Origin: Manihot esculenta
Lineage: Eukaryota > Streptophyta > Magnoliopsida > Malpighiales > Euphorbiaceae
Reading direction: 5' to 3'
DNA length: 64,000 bases
Assembly (NCBI RefSeq): GCF_001659605.2
Contig: NC_035170.2
Span: forward strand, 13,186,502-13,250,501
In this document: positions 32,100 through 45,170 of the stretch, piece by piece
How the letters are laid out: every line of letters starts with the position of its first letter
Numbering within the stretch: position 1 is the first letter of the stretch
Program-made: the position numbers and the translations under genes
The notes under the pieces: model-generated
What the model saw: only the letters and a program-made list of their open reading frames with translations
What the model was told of the DNA's origin: nothing
The model's database searches: none

Positions 32100-33415
32100 T
32101 GATGGGTATCGAATTCATAAAAAATAAATTCTGCTATTATCACACATATAAATTTGAGATATGGTGAGTAGGACCGAATCCATAGAAAACGATTTAATCT
32201 TATTCCTTAATAAAAAAAAATAGCAAAATAAAATAAAATATAAAATGGGGATTTTAGATTGAAAAAGTTTAATTGAATAAAAAAGTAATCTAATTGAGTG
32301 GCAAGTAATTAAAGTGAATATTAGATTGAGAAAACATTTAGTTTCAAGAATATCTTAGTGTTAATTCTCGGGATTAATTATATATGCAAAGATTTCTAAA
32401 TTCATTTATGGTCATTCAGTTATAGTTGTTGATACAGTCTAACAACTTATTCTTCTCGTAGATATTAGATTAGAAAGGATTAACTCACTAACTAGTCCAT
32501 AATTAACAAATAAACCGCATGATCAGCTCTATGAGGTTTAATTTGCTAACGGCCTTGAAAATTAAGAAGACCTGACTCTAACAAAGAAGTTTACACCAGC
32601 ATGAGTAATGAAATTAGAATATGTTATTCTATAATTTTTTCACAAGTATCGAAACCACAAGTGATTACAGACTTAATGAATTTGAATGATTATATACTAT
32701 TCACTCAATTGAACAAATCGACTAAATAAATAATAATCTCAAGAATAATAGGACTAACATAGAAACCATAAATAAATATGAAGCATTAAAATCAATTTAA
32801 TCTTACAATTTTTATAAATAATACCCCAAAAATTCCTTAGCTAGAGAAAGAGAATTAGCTGTTGGAGCTCATTGTACAGCAACTAACATAGAAATAGATC
32901 TAAAAGTGTCAAAAGGTTCTTCAACCTAAAAGAGTCTTCCCTTCTAAAAGGGTTTCTTTCTAATCTAAAAAAGAATAAAAGAAAATCCCATCCCAAAAGA
33001 AAAGTAATAATCCCACAATAGTCTTTTTCTTTGTAAAATCGTATCTGAAAATAATCTTCCTAAACTATAATCTGCAGAGATCTAAGAATCAGATTTGAAA
33101 ATCATTTGACATTGCATAAGACACGCCCAAGGTCGACATAACTCTTACCCAAGGTTTTCACTATGGCTCCATTCACTTCTCAGTATAAGTCATCTGATAT
33201 AAGTTGTGCTCACAACATAAGACGTGCTCAAGGCTTGTTTCGTGACTCCACCCCTGATTCTAGCCTAAAACTTCTAAAATAGAGCTTTTCTTCCCAAAAT
33301 AAGTAAAATCTGCCAAGATCACCAAATTAATTAAAATATCCACCAATTTAGCAGAATCAAATCAAATTAAATATGTTAAAATATATGCTAAATAGGCAAA
33401 AATTATATCTTATCA
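32100..33415 (-). repeat. 5' LTR of Athila-type relic I
   Basis: 1316 bp. The minus strand starts TGATAAGATATAAT and ends CGATACCCATCA. Length and terminal style match the LTRs of element J (TGATAGAGCATA ... CCTGTCA) but sequence similarity is low. It lacks TTCGGCNGCCGAA palindromes, which shows the cassette is not a general Athila feature. Confidence 0.8.
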
Positions 33416-34011
33416 CACTTTTTGATTGAAAGGAGGAGAGTTTTTTTTTTTAATAAGGGGATAGGGATTGAGGGATTCAACCTGTAGTATTTTAAAATTC
33501 AATTTTAATGCACTTGCCATCGAACTAAATTCGTGAGTGTAGAAAGAAAGATAATAAAAAATAAAAAAGAGAGTAAAATAGAATAAGAATAAGGGCTAGA
33601 ATGGTTATAATATAAAAGCATGTGCATTTAGAAAGATGTAAATTAATAAGAAGGTTAAAAAAAGCTCATATATATTTATATGTTTGAGAACAAGTGAACT
33701 AAGTAAATCTACCATGCACCAGTTCAGATCTTAAATTGAATTAGAATTGGCTCATGTCAAAATCAGAACTGAATGAAGTCAATGGTTTAGGTTCATAAAC
33801 AGTTTGAAATCGAGTAGCATTTATCTTGCAAATTTATGATCACCTTATATTTTTTAACAAAGTAATAGTTGAATTTATTTGTGTTGACTATTACTTTTTT
33901 GCCGATATATATTTTTCGCCTTCTTGATTTTTATTAAAGATTTGCATCACTCTAAACTTTCAAAACTTCCTATCAAATCATTGATGGACCTAAAGAGAGC
34001 AGGTGCTAGTT
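33416..34011. other. No gene seen
   Basis: AT-rich sequence with a T-run near 33440 and no convincing coding region. It separates the Athila-type LTR from the Mutator-like element. Confidence 0.6.
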
Positions 34012-34020
34012 TACTTTTAA

Positions 34021-34200
34021 GGGAAAAGTAGAAAAAAAATGTTGTTTTATCCATTTTCACTTCAAGATCTATATTTCTCTTTGCGACAAAATGGTACCCG
34101 CCGTTAACAAATGGCGGCAATTGATAGATGGCATCATAAATTGCTGACATGTTAAGAAATATTTAAATTTTATTTAATTTTTTAATTAAGAAAAATAAGA
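34021..34200 (+). repeat. MULE left terminal inverted repeat
   Basis: It aligns with the reverse complement of 48597-48772, with several small gaps. Long TIRs are typical of Mutator elements, where they hold promoters and the transposase binding sites. Confidence 0.85.
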
Positions 34201-34812
34201 AACAAAATTTAAAAACAATTTAAAAAAAAAAACAAATCCTTACATAATGTATCTTTTACCGCGTGAAGAATGAGAAATTAGATTTTTATTGAAGAGCTTA
34301 TTGAACATAGAGTAAACCTCACTTTCTTGATTCTTGAATTGAGCTTCATCTTTACTTGATTCTTCAATCAAATTGAGGTAAAAGATCTTAATTTACATTC
34401 TCATTCTCTCAATTAATCTGCAGATTCAAAAGATATTCATTCAATTAGCATTGCAACACTCTAATATCACAGTTTTTGGGTAGCTTTGTGAAAAGGTAAA
34501 CTCAATTCTGCATTTCGTGCATTCTAAGTTATGTGAGATTCCTCTTCTAACCCTATGTGATAATTTATTTTTGTGCATTATTGGCAAGAAATATTCATGA
34601 GATATTGATTATAAATGGGGTGTTTTGTTTTACGGGAGTAAAATTTTTTAAGTTGCGATGATTTAAATCACTGAAAATTAATTATGCATTTGCATGTTAT
34701 TGCTCTATTTTTTATTGTCCAGTGTATGCTCATAAGTTGTGATGTGATATTTTTATTTTTTTTCAACAGGTTAGTGAATTTGTTTTTCTCTTATTTTCTA
34801 AAATAGATTATC

Positions 34813-35151
34813 ATGTCTAAGTATGTGAATTTGTTGATGCATTATGGAAGAACATGGATATATGAACCTCATGTGATTTACAGTGGGCTCTGGTATGTTA
34901 GTGAGAAACAAAGATATTAATTTTCTTTCTTAGTTTGAGTTGACTGATTATGGGAAAGATGATTTTGGGTACAAAGAGGGGAGTAGAATTTGGTTTAGAA
35001 TTCATGGTGTGTTAATGGTGATAAGGCTTATAAAGAAATTATTAATGATAAATGTGAGTACTATGCTTGACTATAACCAGGGACAACCTCATATAGATAT
35101 TTACTTTGTAGGCAATCTGCCACACACTAGTTGTTGACTTAGGTGATGGAA
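34813..35151 (+). pseudogene. MULE transposase N-terminal exon region
   Basis: It opens with MSKYVNLLMHYG and WIYEPHVIYSG, typical of the N-terminal part of plant MULE transposases. After a stop near 34919 it continues FELTDYGKDDFG and FVGNLP to a stop near 35135. The following text is tandemly duplicated and then interrupted by copy D; the gene resumes at 45051. Confidence 0.75.
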
Positions 35152-35194
35152 TTGTGCATCAGCAAGAAATAGAATAGAGTATTGGGGATTATAG
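35080..35194 (+). repeat. Tandem duplication in the MULE gene, left copy
   Basis: About 114 bases (GGGACAACCTCATATAGATA ... ATTGGGGATTATA) recur at 45057-45170 with ~90% identity. Copy D inserted at the boundary, so the duplication existed before the retrotransposon arrived. Confidence 0.85.
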
Positions 35195-37468
35195 TGTAAC
35201 GATCCGAAAATCCGGACCGCTACCGGCGCTAGGATCCAGGTCGGCATAAGGCCGCCGGGACTCGTAGCAAGCCTAACATTAATCCTGTAAACCTGTTTAA
35301 TCCCATACATGATCAACAACATACATAAAAATTTGAACTTTTCTTTACATTCATTCATTCTTTCATTCATTCACCAAACTCAACCTGTGCATGCACTATA
35401 CATAAACATAGTCATAAACATTAACTCCTCTTTGGAGTCTCATCATTGCCCCACTGGGGTGACATAACATGTATTGAGTTTGGTTTACAATAATCATCAT
35501 TAAACATTAAGATCATGTATTAGAAAGGGATTAACATAATACTATGGTCAAGCACAACTCTAAACCTTCATAAGCATTATTACATAACATTCTATATCAT
35601 ACTTTTACATGTCTGTACTAATCATAACATAACAACATCTATCATGTCCACTCTAGCTATTACATGACCATGACTTCATTACTCTTGCTGACCTCCTGGT
35701 CTACCCTATACCTGCAAACCTGGGGGTTAAGGGAGAGGGGTGAGCTATTAGAGCCCAGTGAGCAGAATAATAAAACATAGCATTTAAAACATATGATATC
35801 ATGGAATGCATCACAACATAAACATTTCACATCAAGGATGAACTTGTCACCACTTAGCCCTCTATACAGTCTAATTGTGCCAAGGGCGTAGTGCAGGCAT
35901 ACTTGGACTTCCATAGCATAACATACATATCCATTCATGCCGGGGGCGTAGTGCAGGCTCACCCGGACTTCCATAGTCTGTCATATCATACCATATAAGG
36001 GCTAATGGATCATTCAACATTCATCCACATCAACAACATAATGTGCAATGCGACATATTCGTGAATTCTAATGCAAGCACCCTAATATATCTCATGGCAT
36101 TCATGATGCGTGAATCATGCTAAAACGTTCATTATTTACTTTGAAAACATAGAGAGTTATTCCACTCACCTCTGGCTAGCTTTGACAAGACTCGAAAGCA
36201 GCTACCTCACTGCTGGGGTCCTCGGTTCCTCAGGTCCGAACCTACAGAGGTGGACTCAAATGAGGGACCAAACATCTATGATCATGACTCTAAAATACTC
36301 CCCAAAAACCCCCCTAAAACACCTCAAAACATCCATAGAAAACATGCAAAGGAAGGCTGAACAGGGCACTTTCGGCGGCAGGTTCGGAGGTCGAAAGTCC
36401 CTCCAGAGGCGAAAGTCATACAGGTTTGGCGGCACCTTCGGTGGCCGAAAGTGCCCTCCAGAGACGAAAGTCCATTTTCGGAGGCAGGCTTCGGCAGCCG
36501 AAAGGCTTGCCTCACAGACAGGTTCGGCGGCCGAAAATCCTTTCGGCTGCCGAACCTGGTTTCTCCCAAAGGGCAGAAACTCAACTCTTCTCTGCACACT
36601 TTCCTCCCAAACCTTCCAATCATGCATCCAATTCAACCAAAACATGCATATACACATACATCAACACCTAGGGGTCTCAAACTATCCTAAACCCCAACTA
36701 CAACACATCAAACATGCATATCCAACACACATTGTCCATATAATCACATAAAACCTAACAAAGCTCAACTAACCTAAACATGCATTTCTACCCCATAGAT
36801 CAACTTAAAGCTTGCTTAAAACATACTATAAACTCAAGATCGGCTCTTACCTCTTGAAGATCGAGAGAGAGACAACCTAAACTTGGAGAACCAAGGAAAA
36901 GAGCTCATGAGTCTTCCAAGCCTCAAAACTTGCTTAAATGCTCAAAATCTTCAAAACAAAGTGAAAACTCATGAAAATCATAAAAGATTTGAAGAAAGGG
37001 ACTCAAAATCGGTGAGGGACGGCGGAGAGCTCACCTTGGCCGAAAATGGGGAGAAAAGTTCGCCCATTCGGACAAGGGGACCCTTTTATAGGTGGCTGGC
37101 CATGCCACTTTCGGGGGCCTAACGTGCCTCCGCATGCATGCCATGTTCGGCAGCCGAACATGAGGTTCGGCCTCCGCATGTATGCCATGTTCGGCGGCCG
37201 AACATGAGTTTCGGCGACCGAACCTGGACTTCCCTCACTTATGCCTTCGGGGGCCTAAAACACTCCCAAAGTGCATGCATGTTCGGCGGTCGAACTTGAG
37301 GTTCTCAAGACTATTTTCATTCAAAACTTAATTTCTTTCTTGCTTAAAACCATAAAATACATTAAAACATTTTATGAAAACATGGTTTTACCCTTCTAGA
37401 GGTTTCCGACATCCGAGATTCCATCGGACGGTAGGAATTCCGATACCGGAGTCTAGCCGGGTATTACA
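35195..37468 (-). repeat. 3' LTR of copy D
   Basis: 2274 bp. TATA at 37085-37090, palindrome cluster 36368-36560 plus more near 37145-37210, and a two-unit minisatellite GGGCGTAGTGCAGGC (35880-35975). Leader splice-like signals are kept (CAAGAG|GTAAGA and CCAGAG|GTGAGT on the minus strand). Confidence 0.95.
37085..37090 (-). promoter_or_regulatory. LTR TATA box (copy D 3' LTR)
   Basis: TATAAAA on the minus strand in the family context; its partner in the 5' LTR is at 44682-44687. Confidence 0.7.
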
Positions 37469-37484
37469 TTCTTCCCCCCTTAAG
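37469..37484 (-). other. Polypurine tract of copy D
   Basis: The minus strand reads CTTAAGGGGGGAAGAA, immediately before the 3' LTR. Confidence 0.88.
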
Positions 37485-37588
37485 AACATTCGTCCCCGAA
37501 TGTTCACCAAACAACATAGCATGGCATCAAACATGATCATACAAAGCATAAAACATAAACATTCACATAAAACACATAAAAACTCACC

Positions 37589-39067
37589 TTAGAAGAGATG
37601 AGGATATTGCCGGAGCATAGACTCCCGTGTCTCCCAGGTACACTCTTCGATGTTGTGGTGATTCCAAAGGACTTTCACCATCGGGATTTCCTTGTTCCTT
37701 AGCTTTCTGATTTGGGTGTCTAGGATCCGTACCGGCTGCTCAACATAGGTGAGATCCTCGTGGATCTCCACATCAGGCTCACTAAGAACCTTGCCCGGAT
37801 CTGACACGAATTTCCTCAACATAGAAACATGGAAAACCGGATGGATTCTTTCCATTGAAGCAGGTAAATCCAGCTTGTACGATACATTCCCAATCTTCTG
37901 CAAGACTTCGAAGGGTCCGATGTACCGTGGAGCTAGCTTACCTTTCTTCCCAAACTGAACCTCCCCTTTCATCGGAGACACCTTGAGCAATACCAAATCC
38001 CCCTCCTGAAACTCTACTTGCCTTCTGCGGATATCTGCATAACTCTTCTGTCTGCTTGCAGCAGTCTTGATCCTTTCTCTGATTATGGCCACCACTCTAC
38101 TGGTGATTTCTACTAGCTCAGGCCCTGCCAAGGCCTTTTCTCCTACTTCTTCTCAACAGACAGGCGACCTGCACTTCCTTCCATACAAAGCTTCATATGG
38201 GGCCATCCCTATGCTGGCATGATGGTTGTTATTGTAGGCAAACTCCACTAAAGGTAGATGCTGCCTCCAAGAACCGCCAAAATCTAGCACACACATTCTG
38301 AGCATATCTTCTATTGTTTGGATGGTCCTTTTTGATTGTCCATCCGTCTGAGGATGGAAAGCAGTGCTAAAATCCAACCTGGTACCCATAGCGTTCTGTA
38401 GACTCCGCCAAAACCTGGAAGTGAACTGGGGCCCTCGATCAGACACTATCGAAACAGGAACCCCATGCAGCCTGACAATCTCATCTACATACACCTGCGC
38501 CAACTTGTCCACAGAATAGCCACTCCTGACAGGGATAAAGTGAGCAGATTTGATGAGTCTGTCCACAATCACCCATATGGAGTCCAATCTGTTGGACGCC
38601 GCCGGTAGCCCCACCACGAAGTCCATAGCTATATTCTCCCATTTCCACTCTGGAATAGGTAGTGGGTTAAGCATTCCAGCCGGCTTCTGATGTTCCAGCT
38701 TCACCCTCTGACACACTTCGCAGGCTGACACAAACTGTGCCACTTCTTTTTTCATTGCTGGCCACCAATAAACCTTCTTCAGATCTTGATACATCTTGGT
38801 GGCTCCAGGGTGAACACTGTATCTGGCATTATGAGCCTCTCTCATAATGTCTCCTTTCAGCCCTACGTCATCTGGTACACACAATCTGCTCCCATAGCAG
38901 AGGATCCCCTTACTGTCGAATCTGAACTCACTATCCTTGCCTGACTGAACAGTCCTGGCGATCTTCACTAACTCTGGGTCCTCATGCTGTTTCTGAGCCA
39001 CCTGCTCCAGAAACACGGGTGCCACTCTCATCTGGGCAACTAAAGCACCTGTACCAGACAACTCCAA
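37589..39067 (-). pseudogene. Integrase with chromodomain, copy D
   Basis: The H2C2 zinc region ([18 protein letters not shown]) is followed by the catalytic core: D in MDFVVGLP, D in SDRGPQFT and E in the [10 protein letters not shown] region. The usual SERTI Glu reads K here, and the adjacent Glu is in IQTIE; loss of the catalytic Glu is possible. Then come RYIGPFEVL and a chromodomain-like tail ending YPHLF. A TGA (from TGG) at ~38150 splits the frame after VC; a TAG (from CAG) at 39065-39067 precedes it. Confidence 0.92.
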
Positions 39068-40405
39068 CTATAGACCTTCATCCATGAGCTCGAAGAACTC
39101 CCTCACTACTGGCCTCCTCTCTACTGAAATATGGGACAAACTGCCAAGTGATTTCCGGCTTAAGGCGTCTGCCACAACATTCGCCTTACCCGGATGGTAC
39201 TGGATTTTGCAATCATAGTCACTGAGCAGTTCTACCCATCTTCTCTTCCTCAAATTCAAATCTCTCTGACTCAGGATGTACTGCAGGCTTTTATGATCTG
39301 TGAAGATTTCACATTTAACCCCATAAAGGTAGTGCCTCCACATCTTGAGTGCAAAGATCACCGCTGCCATCTCTAGGTCATGTGTAGGGTAATTCAACTC
39401 GTGCTTCTTTAGCTGCCTAGAAGCATAAGCAATCACCCTTACATTCTGCATCAGCACACAACCCAGTCCCACACGGGACGCATCACAATAGACTGAGAAG
39501 TCTTCATTACTAGATGGCAGAGCTAATACTGGTGCTAAAGTCAACCTCTTCTTTAGCTCCTCAAAGCTCTCCTCACACTGGTCGGTCCACGCAAACCTCT
39601 GGTTCTTCTTAGTCAGTCTGGTCATGGGAGCTGCAATCTTAGAGAAGTCCTGAACGAACCTCCTGTAGTAACCTGCAAAACCCAAGAAGCTCTTAATCTC
39701 TGTCACTGTAGTGGGTCTAGGCCAGTTAGCTACAGCTTCCACTTTCTTGGGGTCTACCTCGATTCCATTTTCTGACACAACGTGCCCCAAGAATGAAATG
39801 CTCCTCAGCCAGAACTCACACTTGGAGAACTTGGCATACAAGCCATGTTCCCTCAAGGTCTGCAGGACTAACCTCAGATGATGGGCATGCTCCTCTGCAT
39901 TCCTGGAATACACTAAGATATCATCTATGAAGACAATAACAAAGTGATCCAGGTATTGACTAAACACTCTGTTCATGAGATCTATGAATGCTGCAGGGGT
40001 ATTGGTTAACCCGAACGGCATCACAAGGAACTCATAATGCCCATATCTGGTCCTGAAGGCGGTCTTCAGCACATCCTCTTCTCTTATCCTTAGCTGATGG
40101 TACCCCGATCTCAGATCTATTTTGGAGAAACAACCTGCTCCGGCTAGCTGGTCAAATAGATCGTCGATCCTGGGCAACGGGTACTTGTTCTTGGTAGTGA
40201 CCTTGTTCAACTGCCTGTAGTCGATACAAAGTCTAAGGGATCCATCTTTCTTTTTCACAAATAGCACTGGAGCACCCCAAGATGAGGTACTCGGTCGGAT
40301 GAAACCCCTATCTACCAACTCTTGCAACTGTTCTTTTAACTCTTTCAATTCTGCTGGTGCCATCATGTAGGGAGGAATAGAGATCGGTCTGGTTCCAGGC
40401 ATCAA
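39068..40405 (-). pseudogene. Reverse transcriptase-RNase H, copy D (uninterrupted domain)
   Basis: 445 open codons hold a full RT ([28 protein letters not shown] near 39925) and RNase H ([34 protein letters not shown]). The domain itself has no stop. It is a pseudogene only because a frameshift precedes it (near 40460) and a TAG follows. It is the best template here for classifying the family. Confidence 0.93.
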
Positions 40406-40419
40406 TTCAATTTCGAACT

Positions 40420-41016
40420 CTATCTCCTTAGTAGGCGGTAAACCTGGCAGCTCGTCTGGAAAAAGTCTAAGAACTCACTGACCACGGGCACTGAGGCGGG
40501 CTCTCTAACATGACTATCCAGCTCCCTCACATGAGCCAGAAAACCCTGACAACCCCTCCTGAGTAGCCTACGAGCCTGAAGGGCTGATACCAAACCTCTA
40601 GGTGTACTCCCCCTGTCTCCTCTGAAGACAACCTCTGACCCATCTTGACATCTGAACCTGACTACCTTGTCTCTGCAATCCAAGGTAGCACCATGGGTAG
40701 ATAGCCAATCCATCCCTAGAATGACGTCAAAATCTGTCAAGTCTAGAACCACAAGGTCGGCAGAAAGGCATCTTCCCTCTACAAAAACTGGACTATACTG
40801 GCAGACTGACTCTGCCACTGACGGGTCACACTTGGGTCCACTGACCCATAGGGGACACTCTAACCCAGAGACCATCAATCCCAATCTCTCGACAGCCCTC
40901 GGAGCAATGAAAGAATGAGATGCACCAGGGTCCAATAATGCATACACATCAGAACAACCAATGATGAGATTACCTGACACCACGGTGTTGGATGTGTTTG
41001 CCTCCTGCTGAGTCAT
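40420..41016 (-). pseudogene. Aspartic protease, copy D
   Basis: A retropepsin with LLDPGASHSF and VILGMDWLSTHG; 198 codons. It is out of frame with gag (1-base loss near 41110) and with RT (indel near 40460, where FLDVFPDELP becomes FLDFFQTS). Other copies show that gag, protease and pol were one frame. Confidence 0.9.
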
Positions 41017-42578
41017 GGTGAAGATCCGTGTTGGAGCTGACGGACCCTCACCCCTGAAACCCGCTGAAGAAGAGGCTGCTCCTCTTCCTCTGCCTCTGCC
41101 ACTAGCTGAGTAGCGGCTGAAGCTGCTGGCTGAGCCACACTACCAGAAGCTGTCTGCTGAGACTGTGCCATAGAAGCTACCCTAGGACACTCCCGTGCTA
41201 TGTGTCCCTCCTGCCCACATCTGAAGCAGGCTGTCATCCCAACCAGACATACTCCCTTGTGCGGCTTCCCACACTTCATACATGCTGTAACACTTGCACC
41301 CGAGCTTAAGCCACTTCCTAATCCCAGACCTGACTTGATCTTGCTCCAGAACTTGTTCTTCTTGGACTTCCAGGAGCCTCTGTCCCACTTCTTACTGCCT
41401 GAACTCAGAGAAGAAGGATCTAACCTTCCCCCTCCTGGGGTCTTGGAACCAGAAGGCTGTGCCACTGACTGCTTGACTTTCCCTTCGATGATAGCACTAG
41501 CCTCCATCCTCCGAGCCATATCCACTATGGCATGGAAACTCTCCCTCTCTGCTGACTGAATCAAGGAGGAATACCTGGAATGGAGCCTCATGATATACCT
41601 CCTTGACTTCCTCTGATCTGTGTCCAGATTCTGCCCAGCATACGGCAATAGCTCTAAGAATCTGTCTGTATACTCATCCACGCTCATCTCATCTGTCTGC
41701 CTCAACTGCTCAAACTCAATCATTTTCAGCTCCCTGGAACTATCAGGGAAAGCCCATCCTGCAAACTCATTGGCAAACTCCTCCCAGGATAGACTATCCA
41801 ACCTCGGGTTCATATAGTTCTTAAACCACTCTCGGGCCTTCTTGCATTTTAATGTGAACCCAGCCATCTGGATGGCTCTACTGTCATCAGCTCCTATCTC
41901 ATCTGTAATTGTCTTGACCCTTTCGAGGTACACAAACGGGTCATCACCGATTTCAAACTGGGGAGCACCCAGCTTCATCTAATCGGTCATCTTGACCTTG
42001 CTCCCCCCAAATGAGCTAGGTTTAGGCATTTGGGTTTCTGGGACAATGGGTGCTGCTGGTGGTGGAGGAGGTGCAGCATCCCCTGGGGTAGGGTTTGCTG
42101 TACCTGGATAGAAAGATGGGGGTGGGTACATGGGGTACTGTGGGTACTGTGGGTAGAAAGGTGGGTATGGCATCTGGGAGTGATAAGGGTTAAAACTGGG
42201 GTAATCCGATGTATCCCCCATCGAATACCCGGGATTATGTGAAAAGGGTGGGTAGAAAGGTGGCTGAACAAATCTCGAGGCCTGAGTGCCTCCTTGGGAC
42301 TCTCCCATACCCTCTTCCGACATACTGACTCCGAGACTGCGATCCCTCCTCTGATCCACATCCATCTGATCCCCCACATCCTCTGACATATCCCCCTGCA
42401 CTGTTCCCCTCACTGATCTGCTTCTACCCAGATCCAAAGACCTTCTAGGGTCTCTTACTGCTCTTTCTCTGCTGGACCTACTTGACATTGCCCTAGGCAA
42501 TGCAGGAGGACGGACATCAGTGCCCTCGTCCTGGGGTGGTACTCCAGTCAATCGTGCAGATCGACGAGTTCCTCTCAT
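41013..42578 (-). pseudogene. gag of chromovirus copy D
   Basis: I take the start ATG at 42576-42578 (MRGTRRSARLTG), just after a TTTTTCTG/CAG-like pyrimidine tract. It then has the Pro/Tyr-rich region (about 42280-42100; MPYPPFYPQYP), the gag domain (41978-41500) and nucleocapsid CMKCGKPHKGVC plus CFRCGQEGHIAREC. A TAG at ~41979 (TAC-to-TAG) divides it in two, and a 1-base deletion near 41110 shifts the end. It is the most nearly intact gag in the window. Confidence 0.92.
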
Positions 42579-42833
42579 CCTGTTTTCTGAAAAACAGTAC
42601 ACATCATACAAGCATTAGAATCAAATGGTTCACGTGCAAACACATGAACCCGCATCACATACATCACATACATAGCATATCATTAATGCACATGCATAAA
42701 ATCATGGCATTTCACATCATCATTCAAGACAGGACTCTTTATCCTATCCTAGTGGACATGATCTTCCTATTGTGCTTGACCTTCTAAAACATCTATGAGC
42801 CCTACACTCTAGGTCCGACCATATGAACCTAGG

Positions 42834-42845
42834 GCTCTGATACCA
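42834..42845 (-). other. Primer-binding site of copy D
   Basis: TGGTATCAGAGC on the minus strand, three bases from the LTR end; initiator tRNA-Met type. Confidence 0.9.
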
Positions 42846-42848
42846 ATC

Positions 42849-45045
42849 TGTAACGACCCGAAAATCCGGACCGCTACCGGCGCTAGGATCCAGGTCGGCA
42901 TAAGGCCGCCGGGACCCGTAGCAAGCCTAACATTCATCCTGTAAACCTGTTTAATCCCATACATGATCAACAACATACATAAAAATTTGAACTTTTCTTT
43001 ACATTCATTCATTCTTTCATTCATTCACCAAACTCAACCTGTGCATGCACTATACATAAACATAGTCATAAACATTAACTCCTCTTTGGAGTCTCATCAT
43101 TGCCCCACTGGGGTGACATAACATGTATTGAGTTTGGTTTACAATAATCATCATTAAACATTAAGATCATGTATTAGAAAGGGATTAACATAATACTATG
43201 GTCAAGTACAACTCTAAACCTTCATAAGCATTATTACATAACATTCTATATCATACTTTTACATGTCTGTACTAATCATAACATAACAACATCTATCATG
43301 TCCACTCTAGCTATTACATGACCATGACTTCATTACTCTTGCTGACCTCCTAGTCTACCCTGTACCTGCAAACCTGGGGGTTAAGGGAGAGGGTATCATG
43401 GAATGCATCACAACACAAACATTTCACATCAAGGATGAACTTGTCACCACTTAGCCCTCTATACAGTCTAATTGTGCCAGGGGCGTAGTGCAGGCACACC
43501 TGGACTTCCATAGCATAACATACATATCCATTCATGCCGGGGGCGTAGTGCAGGCTCACCCGGACTTCCATAGTCTGTCATATCATACCATATAAAGGCT
43601 AATGGATCATTCAACATTCATCCACATCAACAACATAATGTGCAATGCGACATATTCGTGAATTCTAATGTAAGCACCCTAATATATCTCATGGCATTCA
43701 TGATGCGTGAATCATGCTAAAACGTTCATTATTTACTTTGAAAACATAAAGAGTTATTCCACTCACCTCTGGCTAGCTCTGACAAGACTCGAAAGCAGCT
43801 ACCTCACTGCTGGGGTCCTCGGTTCCTCGGGTCTGAACCTACACAGGTGGACTCAAATGAGGGACCAAACATCTATGATCATGACTCTAAAATACTCCCT
43901 AAAAACCCCCCTAAAACACCTCAAAATATCCATAGAAAACATGCAAAGGAAGGTTGAACAGGGCACTTTCGGCGGCAGGGTCGGCGGCCGAAAGTCCCTC
44001 CAGAAGCGAAAGTCATGCAGGTTCGGCGGCACCTTCGGCGGCCGAAAGTGCCCTCTAGAGACGAAAGTCCATTTTCGGGGGCAGGCTTCGGCAGCCGAAA
44101 GGCTTGCCTCACAGACAGGTTCGGCGGCCGAAAATCCTTTCGGCTGCCGAACCTGGTTTCTCCCAAAGGGCAGAAACTCAACTCTTCTCTGCACACTTTC
44201 CTCCCAAACCTTCCAATCATGCATCTAACTCAACCAAAACATGCATATACACATACATCAATACCTAGGGGTCTCAAACTATCCTAAACCCCAACTACAA
44301 CACATCAAACATGCATATCCAACACACATTGTCCATATAATCACATAAAAACTAACAAAACTCAACTAACCTAAACATGCATTTCTACCCCATAGATCAA
44401 CTTAAAGCTTGCTTAAAACATACTATAAACTCAAGATCGGCTCTTACCTCTTGAAGATCGAGAGAGAGACGACCTAAACTTGGAGAACCAAGGAAAAGAG
44501 CTCCTAAGTCTTCCAAGCCTCAAAACTTGCTTAAATGCTCAAAATCTTCAAAACAAAGTGAAAACTCATGAAAATCATAAAAGATTTGAAGAAAGGGACT
44601 CAAAATCGGTGAGGGACGACAGAGAGCTCACCTTAGCCGAAAATGGGGAGAAAAGTTCGCCCATTCGGACAAGGGGACCCTTTTATAGGTGGCTGGCCAG
44701 GCCACTTTCGGGGGCCTAACGTGCCTCCGCATGCATGCCATGTTCGGCGGCCAAACATGAGGTTCGGCGGCCGAACCTAGACTTCCCTCACTTATGCCTT
44801 CGGGGGCCTAAAGCACTCCCGAAGTGCATGCATGTTCAGCGGTCGAACTTGAGGTTCGGCGGCCGAACCTGAGCCTTCCTCTCAAGACTATTTTCATTCA
44901 AAACTTAATTTCTTTCTTGCTTAAAACCATAAAATACATTAAAACATTTTATGAAAACATGATTTTACCCTTCTAAAGGTTTTCGACATCCGAGATTCCA
45001 CTGGACGGTAGGAATTCCGATACCGGAGTCTAGCCGGGTATTACA
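42849..45045 (-). repeat. 5' LTR of copy D
   Basis: 2197 bp. It matches the 3' LTR closely. TATA at 44682-44687 and palindrome cluster 43965-44155. It lacks 62 bases present in the partner LTR at 35748-35810, which removes the pyrimidine-rich segment before the last predicted leader acceptor. Confidence 0.95.
44682..44687 (-). promoter_or_regulatory. LTR TATA box (copy D 5' LTR)
   Basis: TATAAAA on the minus strand; the promoter that would drive the full-length transcript of the one complete element here. Confidence 0.72.
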
Positions 45046-45056
45046 TATAGTGATCA

Positions 45057-45170
45057 AGGGACAATCTCATATAGATATTTACTTTGTAGGCAATCTGCCA
45101 CCATTAGCTGTTGATTTAGGTTATGGAATTGTGCATCAGCAAGAATTAGAATAGAGTATTGGGGATTATA
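45057..45170 (+). repeat. Tandem duplication in the MULE gene, right copy
   Basis: The partner of 35080-35194; now separated from it by copy D. Confidence 0.85.

Larger units (their letters stand above)
35195..45045 (-). mobile_element. Complete chromovirus copy D
   Basis: It is flanked by perfect TATAG duplications (35190-35194, 45046-45050). LTRs are 35195-37468 (3') and 42849-45045 (5'), with PBS 42834-42845, PPT 37469-37484 and all coding domains in the order gag-protease-RT-RNase H-integrase on the minus strand. Total length is 9851 bp. The LTRs are very similar apart from a 62-bp loss in the 5' LTR (near 43395) and differences in palindrome units. It is the best-preserved and probably youngest element in the window, yet it has at least three stops and two frameshifts. 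Confidence 0.95.
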
